Assembly: GCA_015680905.1 (NCBI GenBank)
Contig: CM027379.1
Span: 99,065,001-99,129,000, forward strand
Length of the DNA: 64,000 bases
Source: Coptis chinensis
Taxonomy: Eukaryota > Streptophyta > Magnoliopsida > Ranunculales > Ranunculaceae
Direction: 5' to 3'
In this document: piece after piece, positions 1 to 11,600 of the stretch
Layout of the letters: each line of letters opens with the position of its first letter
How positions within the stretch are numbered: position 1 is the stretch's first letter
Made by a program: the position numbers and the translations under genes
The notes under the pieces: generated by a model
Told to the model about the DNA's origin: nothing
Databases searched by the model: none
What the model saw: the letters and a program-made list of their open reading frames with translations, nothing else

Positions 1-11
1 CCAAGTAACCA

Positions 12-279
12 TGTAACGACCCACCCCATCCTACCACGTCGATATTATCTTCATTTAGCTACTGCGGACATCTGACAATGTGGGGTTTTCGAACTCCAGG
101 CAACAGCTTCCCAGGATGTCACCCATCCTTGGACTACTCCAGCCCGGGAACGCTTAATTGTGGAGTTCCTACGGAATTCCAGCTAAACGTTCCAGAAAAG
201 GCCTCGATGTTAGGATTTGGAAGATCAATTACTCATAGTCAAGATTTTTGGACAGCTGCTTAAATGAAGTGGGATCACA
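12..279 (-). mobile_element. Cassandra TRIM LTR (fossil) with 5S-like segment
   Basis: Read on the minus strand this runs from TGTGATCCC to GTCGTTACA, the TG...CA ends of an LTR about 268 bp long. Inside, 180 down to 107 resembles plant 5S rRNA (the stretch around GGATGGGTGAC and TCCTGGGAAG, and AATTAAGCG upstream), the hallmark of the Cassandra TRIM family. Positions 11-1 beyond the LTR begin TGG, as a primer-binding site would, so a fuller copy may continue left of the window. It is a non-coding fossil. A true 5S gene is unlikely, because the 5' third and 3' end of 5S rRNA do not align and LTR-type ends are present. Confidence 0.75.
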
Positions 280-323
280 CCATGGTGCAACCGGTCACCC
301 AAACTGGGCCAGGCGCCTTTCCA

Positions 324-984
324 TCATACCCCTCCTCGGCCATGCCCAGGGGTATCACAAACCATCTGTTTTTTCGTTCTGATTTCGACATATGCCGACC
401 TTGTAGAAAAGCTTCCTTTCATGTTAGAACAACACACAACATAATCACTGAAGCTTGAGTTACATTTATGTACTGAACTGATTCCCACATTCATATCATC
501 TATTACCTCCTGCAATATGGCAAGAATGCACCCTTGATCATCTTCCAAGAGGTCGCAAACCTTCGTTCTGCACCCTTTCAGTTCTGCTGAGTTGATGTTG
601 AGCAACTTTTGTAAGGATTTTGTCCCTAACCAATTACTTCTCCACAGATCGACATTCTCATCATCTGTCACCACCCATTGAGTTCTTGGGATTACTTTGA
701 TTAATGCCTCATTAATGTCAGCCCATATTGAAGTAGGCCTATGATATGTGATTATCTCTTCATCTTTGTTGAAGTACTTAGCTCTCATTTTTTTTTTCCC
801 GATAATAAGTACTTAGAGCATCTCTAGGTGGTGGTAGTATCACCTTCAAATTTGAAAGCGAAATTTAAAGAAATTGGACGCAAATTTTGACCAACTCTAG
901 GTGGCTGCAAATTTCATCCGCAAATTTCACCCCACCCACGCCATTAATATCTTTGTTATTACGACACTCCCAATATGTCAGCCC

Positions 985-1018
<34 letters not shown>

Positions 1019-1440
1019 CACGCGACATTCTCACTGTCGCGCGAATGTCGTGCTAAAAAAAAATCCCCCCACACGACATTTGTACTAGTGCGTGACATTA
1101 CCACTGTCGCGCCGCATCTGCATCCGAAATCCCAAATTTGCTGACAAGAATACAGCTAGACAGGTGATGCGACCGAATTTGCTTCCACCTAGAATTAAAT
1201 TTCCACGAAATTCCGAGTTTTGAGAACAAATTTGAAAAATTTGAGAGGTGATACTACCACCTAGCTAGAGATGCTCTCATAAATACATCCAAATCACTAT
1301 CACTAGCAAGGATACCGGCCCCATGCCAATTTCATATTTGGATAGCTACATTCATACTTGTGGGTCTTCGCATACCCAATCCTCCTCCTGCTAGTGGCTT
1401 AGACACTCTATCCCAACTTATAGTTACTCCTTTCCTAATG
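324..1440 (-). mobile_element. L1-type LINE fragment, 3' part of reverse transcriptase ORF
   Basis: The minus strand between 788 and 324 encodes about 150 residues with the layout seen after the RT domain of plant L1 LINEs: a segment with RSNWLGTKSLQ, then a D-rich stretch, then GSFSTRSAY before the zinc-binding region. Just upstream on the same strand, around 1430-1310, a second piece reads WDRVSKPLAGGGLGMRR, the conserved WDKVCxPKxxGGLGxR motif of the same ORF. The two pieces are separated by a miniature TIR element (816-1276). The order fits one LINE copy, truncated and carrying stops. The Cassandra LTR lies close to its 3' side. Confidence 0.75.
816..1276. mobile_element. Miniature inverted-repeat transposable element inside LINE
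   Basis: The ends are inverted copies: GAGCATCTCTAGGTGGTGG at the left and its near-complement before 1276, followed inward by the shared GTAGTATCACCT and CAAATTTG. The element is about 461 bp and non-coding. It holds a long A-run (about 986-1016) and short repeats containing GCGACATT. Ends beginning GAGCATCTC are common in plant miniature elements. The target duplication is not clear, so the superfamily is left open. Confidence 0.75.
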
Positions 1441-2620
1441 GTCGGATTTCTTATGGGATTTAATTTGCAATAAAATTTGTGTTTCTGTTACTTTTATATT
1501 CCTGAAATAACTGGTTAATTTACCACATCCTCGGCAGACTGTAGTTGAAATTTCATTTATCTCGTCTAAAGATACCTTCAGCTCTAACCCTAAATTCCAT
1601 CATTGGTACGATAAAAATATTTTTAATTTGGATCTGATAATCCATGTTCAACACTTTAAATAAAAATAAATAAAGTTATTACCATCGGATAGATGAGCAC
1701 CTAAAAATCATTAAACAAGATTTTTGAATTTATTTCCAGTCTTCAGTAAATCCGAGGTGACCCATTTGTAACTTCTCTGCCTATCTCAAAGATCCAAATC
1801 TGTTGAAGTTCAGATAGGACCGAATCAGATCTACTTTCTTTGACGGTTTGACTACTTTGACACCCTAATTAAAGACTAAAAAATGTGCAACAAAGTCAGC
1901 TGAGGGCTGAGGCAAACTGCAAATCTTTAACTTAGAACATGATGAATAAATCCCAGCAAGGTCAATGCTACTGATTTGGCTAGACATCAAGCTGACATTA
2001 TATACTACAAGTCTATAACCATAATAAACTTTGAAATACAGAAATAATATATCGGAAAAGAATACATTAGCCTAATTTCAGTTAGCAAATAACTTCTACA
2101 AAGGTAAGTAACTGAAAATTCAAGATGACGAAATGGATCTATGAGCCCAAGTACACAAAGGAAGTGGCTTCACCACTGTAAATCTTTGTAAAATATCAGA
2201 AAACCCAGTTTATACACTTTTTAACACGTGCTAACTAGACATGAACTGACATAATCTACAATTGCGAGTGGTGCCAGTTTCATCTTTCCTAGAAACAATT
2301 TAATCAAAAAAATATATGAATTACATTACAATGAGGAACTATTTTACACAAAATTGGGCACACTGCAGAATAGCAACAGGACTGGAGTCGAAGTTCAAGC
2401 TTTAAAGCTGTGAAGATTCTTGGCCATTTTGATCAGCTCTATCAGTAAATCATTTCAAACCTTCGGCTTTGTTCTGCAGCTGGCTTGGTCACAGGTACGT
2501 GTTCCAGAACAGGATTTCTCTACAAAGAAGGAAAAAGAACTTGGCTGACCATCTTTGTATTCTTGATGGCCTGTTGTACAGAGTTGTAAAAAACCTCTGG
2601 CTTTTTGGGTCCATTGAGAA
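1441..2620. other. KEA 3' UTR and downstream spacer
   Basis: No coding region, repeat or RNA gene is recognised between the LINE remnant and the KEA stop codon. The part next to 2620 must hold the 3' UTR of the minus-strand KEA gene. No clear poly(A) signal could be fixed. The remainder is unique-looking AT-rich sequence. Confidence 0.5.
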
Positions 2621-5600
2621 TCATGAATCATGTGAACTTTGAACCATCAAAGTAACACGCTTAACACTGTCCGCACGTAGAATCTCACCTTTATATCCAA
2701 TCTGAAAGTTATAACCATACTCAACCAACTTAAACCATATAACCAATTTTTCATTTCAACCAGTAGAACTTACCATAACTATAGCATCTAACCCCGTAAA
2801 CTCCCCCTTCCCAGTTGAAGGTTGGAATTGATACCGCAAAGAGATATAAAGGACTTGTAATTGAAAAATTAAAGCATGCTGATCGCAATAACACAATAAC
2901 TGAGGACAGATTTGATGAACATCAACTTTACCTCATTCTGATTGATATCAGGGGAGAACCACCGCAGTAACACTCCAAGGTGTACAACAGCAGGTATCAG
3001 CTTGAAAAGCAATGGGGTAGTCACCTGTACAATTACTGTATAAGTAATTCCAATGCTATCATGTCGGATCATGCAATATTCACTTCCGGAAAATTAAAAT
3101 TGATGGAATCCCGCAAGCGATTTAAATAACAGAATTTTAGCACACCTATGCACAACTACAAGCTTTTACAGCCATTGCTGTCCAGTGTGCTTGCACCATT
3201 TTAACATACATGAAACTAGCATATTGACTTGCTAGTGAGTCGCTTTAACCACGCTTTTGATGCAAAAGCTGAAGAATGAATGTGATGTATCCTAGGTTTT
3301 ACATCCTTTTGATCATCCCCATTTAATTTTTGTTTTTGTCAGAACTTCAAATCAATTATGTCAAGCAAAAAAACAATTTCCTCTAGTGCGTTTACTACAA
3401 GAGAAAGTGATCAAGTTTCTAGACTCACATTTTCATTCAACAATAAAATATGAAACTCAAAATATTAAAACACCATTCTTGATAATAGGAACTGAGATAA
3501 ATTGCTCAAGGAGCAGAAGCAACAGCAATCCTCCCTGCAACTTGGTCAAGATCACGCCGTCCGCTAGAAGTGATTCTCCACCCACCCTTAGGATCATCCC
3601 CAAATTAGTTACAACTATTATTATTATTATTAGGGATTTTGAGGAATCGGTTTTAATTAGTATTTTTAGGTGTTTTAGGCTATTTCTATTTTAATTGATT
3701 TTTAATTACGAATATATTTATTTTTGGACTAGATTTCTATTTTGGAAGTTGTATTAGCTTATAGAGAGAATTGTAGGTCATCAGCCATAGTCAGAGTTGT
3801 TGGAATGATGAACTTTGAGTGATTGGAGACAGCCAAACAGGTTTTCTCAGTTAAATTCACCGTGTTCTTCGTGAGGAACAAGGTTGTCAAACCCATAAAT
3901 CGTCATAGGCATTGGAATTAGGTTCCTAAGTAATATTGTGGTCATACATGACTATCCATTATGTTTTATTGAAATGTCAAGCTCACAGTTGTGAGGGACT
4001 GAGGGAGTAAGCTAATGTTAAGTCGATATTACACTGCTTAAATAATGCAAGGGGAAGCAAAATTCAGCTAATCAGCAGCTCTGAAGCCTGACTGAATCCA
4101 TCTAACTATTAAGGATTGACCATTAGTTTTAGGGTCCAATAAGGATCCATCACAAACCATTTTTGTCAGATACATTGTGGGCGGGCAAGTTCTGGACACT
4201 CTGTGGACACTACAACGGCCTGGCGCGAAAGTTATATGCAAGAATGCTGCAAGTTCAGGTTTTTTCACATTGAAAAAAGTTTTAACAATTTGGTTACTTT
4301 ATACACTAATACACATCAGATGGTGGTGGTCTTGTGGTAGAAGGATGATTTTAAATCCAGAAGGCGTGGGCTCAAACCCCACAAAGTGCTTGATTTTAAA
4401 AGTATATAGTTCCAATTATGGTTTTCTTACATTGAGTAAAACTATGAATAGTTTCACTACTATTATACACGTTGGGTGTTGGCGGTATTGTGGTGGAAAG
4501 ATGCTTTGCCACGCAGAAGACGTGGTTTTAAAACCCAATAAGCTTGAGTTTTAGTAGCTGCCTAGCTGGACCTGAAACCTGGGTGGGCTCGAACACCCTC
4601 ATTGGTAACAGATTACATAAATAAGCTTCCAAGTTCCAACCCAGGCTGGACTATATAAGTCCGGCTAGAATCCGAGTCAATGACTTCCCTAACCTCACAT
4701 ATCTAAACCATCAGATATAATGCATAACATAAGAATTAAAGGTGCAGAACTTATACTGCTTCAACTTAATTAATAACTGTACACAGGTAAATTACCAGGC
4801 TAAGCGCTGTTGTGCCTAGAAGCAACAAGTAGAGTTTACCCTGCAAAAGTTAAAAGATAAACAGTTTAACAAATGTCTGGAGTCTGAACCCACAGAAAAA
4901 AAATATGACCAAATAGAATGCACTTCACTTGATAACTATGCCCTGCTAGGTAGAAAGCAAACGACCAGAGCTAAATATAGGAAAATCAAAAGGACAAGTG
5001 CTTCAAGGGAGTCTAAAGTGCCTAACTATGTCTTGCTAAGTGATTTTTTCTAGGATAATTTCAACAAGCCTTGCCTCCATCATTCCATAGTTCATGACTT
5101 CATTGTGTCTTCAACCCAAAGACTTAAATCCAGCAAACTAAATTGGTTTACATTTCTTGCTTACCCTCCCACATTTTTTCAGCATTTTTCTTGCTCAATA
5201 CCAAGCAAGCTTAAGAGACAAATCAAGGATGTGTTTGGTTTGTGGGAATAATTCATTTATTCCCCAACACATTCAAAGGCTAAAACCCTATTGGTTGGTT
5301 CATTCTAGTCAAAACGTTTGCACTCAAGAGCTCTATTCTCACCCAAATCTTCCACTCCCCATACTTTCCCACACAATTACAACCATTTTGAGTTGTGAAA
5401 AGTTCCTGCAAAATCAAGAGGATGATTCAAATTTGCTATTGTAATGAGACATTTCCCATTGATTTCCAGTTGGACTTATTCCCACAAATCAAATACACCC
5501 CAAATTCAGATGTGTGCACCAGGATTCTTTTGAGCTATGAGTCTTTTAGGACTGACTATATCTAAGAATACCCAGAACAGGGACATACACCATAATAACC

Positions 5601-8600
5601 ATGTCATATGCACTTAAAATTTCTTTAAAAAGAACATCATTAATACTATGTGCGCCATGATGATTATAATGGAATCCGATACAGTGGTCTTGGTTTTTCT
5701 TTTTCTGAAAGATCCGTCATTTTACTACATCCAGGATGCAGAATTTAATCAACTGGTCATTAAACACATTATCATATGACAGTTATACATCAAGTAAGCA
5801 AGCCCACAAATAATGTTTCAGGCACTAATTATATGTCTATACGTTTTCCACTCCATTTTCAGTTTCCGGAATTCTGAATAGGTGTGAGTTTTCAAATCAA
5901 CCATTTGTGTCGTTACAACGAAATCCAGAGTGCAGACTGATTAGAAGTAAAACATTAACACATAAAAAGGTTAAAAAGTAGGATAAAGACTTTTGTCAAC
6001 CTCAACCAGATGAAGATTAGAAGCACGACTGAGAAGAACAAAAGCAAACTCTCCAATTTGTGCCAGAGACATCCCAACCTACAATATGATAAGTTCTTCA
6101 CCAAAAATGGAAAACTACACGCTTGGAAGATGAAATACATTTAAATAATAAGTACACTTACCAGTAGTGAAGTCTTGTTGTTATAGCGGAATCCCTTGAC
6201 AACAGCAGTGATCACAATTGTTTTTACGATGATCACCAAAATAACTGAAGCTAAGAGTATATCAACGTGGTTCCAAAGGAAATGGACATGGATCAGCATT
6301 CCTATGCTAGCAAGGAAAAGAGCAGCAAAGAAGTTGCGAATTGGTTCTACCTACAAAATGAACCAAATTGGAATGAGAACAGAATTAACTTGTATGCAAC
6401 AGCCTGCTCAATAAAAGCAACTAAATATTACTATCCTCCAAACTTGCAAAAAAAAAGGCTGATTAATAATGGCTTTACCACTTGCTGAATGCAACATTTT
6501 AGTATGGACATGGATAACCACGTGTACTCTCTCTCTGCATATACATATATATACACACACACACATACCCAAGTAAAGTTTCCTCTCCCTTTCAATCCAT
6601 TGCTGCTTATTGGAATGCAACCATCCCCCTAAGACATAAAAACCATTTTGTTTTTCTTGTTCTTTTTTTATAGTAAAAACATTATATCCTAATCTTTTAA
6701 ATTTCCTTTTTCCCCGATGAAGTTGGGAATTGAACCCCCAGACTTAAGACATAGAACTATAGGTTTTATCTTGAAAACACAAGCCTTGATTCAGTTCCAT
6801 GAGAACCTACAAAATAGAAATGCATCAAAATTGTGCAATTACAGTGTGATTTGTTATAGTTGATTTATATAGTGAAAATTGACTCAAATTATTACATTGA
6901 GGGAATAATCAGGATGGATTGCTTCTCCTGACAGACACAAATAGTGACAGTTCTGATTTAACAAGTGCTATATTGGTGGGCTATTCTTGGTAAAATTCCA
7001 ACCATTGGTAACCTTCTTAATCCAAAAAACCATCTTAAATATTTGTTCTCTGCTATGAGTCTGAGGAGTAGTTAGTCATATTCTCGAGTGCAAACTTTCT
7101 TCGTGGAAAATGTGTTCGTTCTTTCATCCCCTGGAATCAGCTTCTTTAGCTTCGATGTGTGTGATCTGTCTGGCCTTTCCTCAGGGCCCTTCTACGGCTA
7201 AAAAAAGGGTCGAGAGAATATTCTTTTGCTATACTTGGGGCATAACGCTGGACAGGAGATGCACAAGTTGAGTCCAAGTATTTTTTTGCTCGGTAAAAAT
7301 TTCCTTGTCATTAATAAATAAGATTAGGCAGAGAAAACCTACATGCAATAGAAAAGCATTACAACCAACGGCTAATGACCAATCACAACATATCCAAACC
7401 TAGCAACTGGTCCCAGCTAAACACCAAATGCTAAAAACGACAATTTCTAAACTCTTAAAACACCTTAGACCACTGAAATAAGAGGGCTTTGATAGACAGA
7501 ATGATCACCTCCATAGTAGCTACGGTTCCTTCAAAATGTCTCCTATTAACTCGAGCCATATACCCCACAGAATCGCAAAAGGTAGAAGACTCCATTTCCA
7601 GACGAGTGAAAGGTCCAGTAGGCAATGGACCAAACAAACTCACCACCCGGTTGGGACACACCCAAGACAATCTAGACTCCAAATGGAAAGCAGACCAAAT
7701 TTTCTAGTTCAAATAACACCCCAAAGTAACCATCCATAATTCCTGAGAATCTATTGGAATTATTACCATCTATCACGTGTCTTATGAAGCAAACCAAAAA
7801 ACTTATACAAACGTACCAAGTTCAATAATTCCATGAACAAATGGAACAACTCTGCAAAATCTGATTATGTGTTTGAGTGTTTGTCTAGGACCTTCATACC
7901 CGTGTCCGTATTTCTCATTGAATCACACAGAAAACCAATATATTTAGGATATACTTCCATTCCTGCCAACATATAAAGGCAGAGAAGCATAGGTAAAGAA
8001 AATCTGTGGAGCTTTCTTCAAATTTAGATGGACATTACAATACCTTCTCCAACAGAAAAATAGTGAATACAGAGATCAAGACTTCATTTGTTTCGCAGAA
8101 AATCTTACAGAACCATAGCTCTGTCATTTACAAACATCGTGTTTCAATCATTTTTAATTGAATCATGGTTTTCCCTTCATAATCTCGAGATAAGGCAGCA
8201 GATGTTCATTCAACCATCAAACGTCTTTTAAGAGAATTGAGAAATATATACATAAAACAACAAAAAACAAATAATACCAGCAAAAATAATTGTTATTGTA
8301 ATAATAATAATATATAATATAATAATAGTAATATAGTAATAATATTAATAATGATAATGATAATATAAATAATAACAATAACACCAATGATAAAATAATA
8401 CTAATCTTACTTGTTCAAGCGTATGCTGTGAAAGATCAGTTGTTGATATCATCACTCCGGCAGCAAAGGAACCAAGTTCAAGACTTAACCCCAACTTGTC
8501 ACTACACTGAAACAATGGAGGATATCCAAATCAGACGCTATTGTTGCATACTCGCATGAAACATTATTAGTAAAGAAATATTAGATGTTACTAGGTGAAA

Positions 8601-11600
8601 GTATCTGGAAGGTCTAGGTGATATAGGTAGCTCAAAGAACTCGGATGTTCTATAACAGACACCTTAGAAGTGATGTAGTACAAATGGTCTCTTGAAAGTC
8701 CAAAAGCCCAGAGGGGTGCAAACCGTTTTTCATTAATAGAAATGCCGAATATAACTCCTACTTAAAGAGCACTTCACCAATTAAGCGAAAGCAACAAACA
8801 AAACAGCATCACAGGTTTTGGCAGAAACAAGTCCGATGATCAGTTTTTAGAAACTTTGACCAGACCTATTACCGAATTGCTGAGGCATACAGATCCACAA
8901 TTTTCGCAATTGAAGAAGATATTTTAGTCGGTAAAAATAAGGGAAAATTTGTTCAAACCCCCCAAATTTGAGTCGTGTTTGTATTAAACCCCCCATTTTT
9001 GAATCATCATGATTAACACCCCACTGTCGTCCCAGCACCATTCAATTTTCACTAAATACCCAAATTACCCCTAAAGCAGTGAATGTTCATCTTCCTCATT
9101 TTCTCCCATCACTTCTTTGCCTTGGCTGCTTCCAATTAATTTCTCAATAAAAAAAATTAACTATTAATCCTTTAAACATGGGTGGTGGTGCATGGTTGGT
9201 AATCGAGGTTTGAAATTGCTAAACTTATTTTCCTTAATCATTCATCTTTTTTTGTTTCATGCTATATAATTGGGGGTAAAGTCAAATTGATTCATTTTTA
9301 TGGGCGGTTTAGACAAAATGTTTTCAGGGGTAATTTGGGTATTAGGTAAAATATGAACGGTACTAGAACGGAAACTGTGGATAAATCATGATGATTCAAA
9401 ATATGGGGTGGGTTTGAACAAATTTTCCCTAAAAACAATTTGAATCTTAGCTAAAGTATATCCGCAAACGGAAGTCTAAATAGGTGAACAAATTGTAAAC
9501 ATTAAAACAGTTATAACTTTTTCAAAATCCTTTATTAGTACATGTTGGAATATATGATGCAATATATGCATCATATATTCCAACAGTACAAAATCTCACC
9601 ACAAATTAAAAGTCTTTACGCAAATGTTTTTGCAAAAGTTGAGGGATTATCCCTCAAGACCACCAAGCTAAAATGAGAAATGACAATGACAATCAGAGAA
9701 CTGGGAAGTAACACAAACCCAAGCTACAAGTAGACAGAAAGCCACTGCTGCCAATTGATAAAGTTCATTGCTCTGCATACATAAACAGCCATTAAAAATG
9801 GTAAACAGTTAAAGACATCTCAGGACATCACCAACAGTTTAATACAACCCAACGCTGCACTAGAAAATCCTACTCATGTGATTTCAACATTTAACCAAAG
9901 GAGGTAGGCTGTACCTGTGAAGATAGGCTAATCATCAGCTTGAGAAACCAAGGTACACAAGTACGAGATAAAATCGACAGGATGGCCAGAAATGAAAGCA
10001 ACACAACCAACCTGATTGAAAAGAAAAAACAGTCAAAACAGCTCTTGTATTGTTTGAAAATATTTTCATAAATCAAGCTCCAAAATATTAATTAAGTAGA
10101 AAAAACAGACAACCCTTTCATTTTTAAAAACTATCTTATGTCAGAAGAATATCAGATCAAGCATCCAGTGCCAAGATGCTAACCAATAAAAAGTAGCTTT
10201 ACCAGTGATGCAGAGATCAATATCACAACCACTATATTTGAATTTCAAGTAAACTTTTTCCTACTTATTAGAAGATGCTGTTCCTGTATATGAAATTGCA
10301 TTTGATAAGAATATCACACACGCATGCATACCCTAGAAACCAATACCCACCCGAAAGAATTGATACACCATATGATTCACGTCCATATATAAGGTTACGC
10401 ATAACAGTCATAAGATAGAGAGGCGGAAACAAATCCTACTAAAGTATATCTGAAAAAGGATGTCAGGAAAAGATGTAACTCAACACCATATAGAAATGAT
10501 GCTAATCTCAAAAACCTAAGCTCAGCGAAAAAGTCATTTCCTCACCTTCCCCACTCTCCAAAACATACAATCAAAGTCATCAAAAAGACAAAACAAAAAT
10601 TGGAGACTACGTAAACAAGTAAATAATGATTCACAAGCTATTCTTCTACAACTTTGGAATGAATACTATATAGGTCCTGTGCAGATCCATTACTTACGAC
10701 TTAGTCATGGATACTACTCCTTGAAGAACCCCAGAAGTCCCACCCAAAACTGGAAGCAGTGCAAACAGCAAACCTACAGCACAATCCTGGTATACAAAGA
10801 AAGCTCAGAACTCGGGACATTTATTCAAATATCATCTATATATATAAGTGAATATAACCCAACAGTCCAACCAATAAAAATTGCAGTACCTGGAGAATAA
10901 GGGTTCCAACTGTGACTTGACCATGAAGGGCATTAATGCTATTTTTTTCCATTAAAAACTTTAAAACCTGCGGCAGTAATAAGAGAAATCAAAATTCCAT
11001 TCCAACACCACTTTCAGTTTTAAATTTATACGTACAGATAGTTTCTACTTATAATCAACCAAAAGACCACAAAATCCTACTTAAATAACTAAGAATAAGA
11101 TACTGAATATAAATATTATGCAGACCATTTCAACTAAACTTTAAAAATGTCAAACATGCCTGAACAGCCAAGCGCATCCGGTAGACTATGAAAGTCAAGA
11201 TTACTGCATTAGTGGCATCTACAGACGGTAAGGTCTAAGTTTATTGGATCATTACATCTCATGATGTCTTGACCAAACGTGCTAACTAACCAGCATCATG
11301 CCCTAAATCAGTGTTTCGGTTTTTATCCCCTCACCTGAAAATGTCCATGCCACTCTTCTATCATATTTCATTTGATCAGGTTGTGATTATCAATATTTAT
11401 ACAACACGGTCAGGAATGTTACATCTCAGTTTTTGTCTTTTGTGCAGATGTACGCATGAGAATCTGAGACCAATATCTAAAGACGAAAAAAATGTCTACA
11501 ATTCTTAAATTCAAAGGTGGTAGTCAATGAGGGTAGAGGATGGAATCTCATTAACAGAAACACTCTACTTATAGTGCTTCGATACAGGGGGTGGACTGGT

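Noticed and set aside
107-180. 5S rRNA gene on the minus strand
   Set aside because: Only the middle and part of the 3' half align with 5S rRNA, and the stretch sits inside an LTR with TG...CA ends, as in Cassandra.
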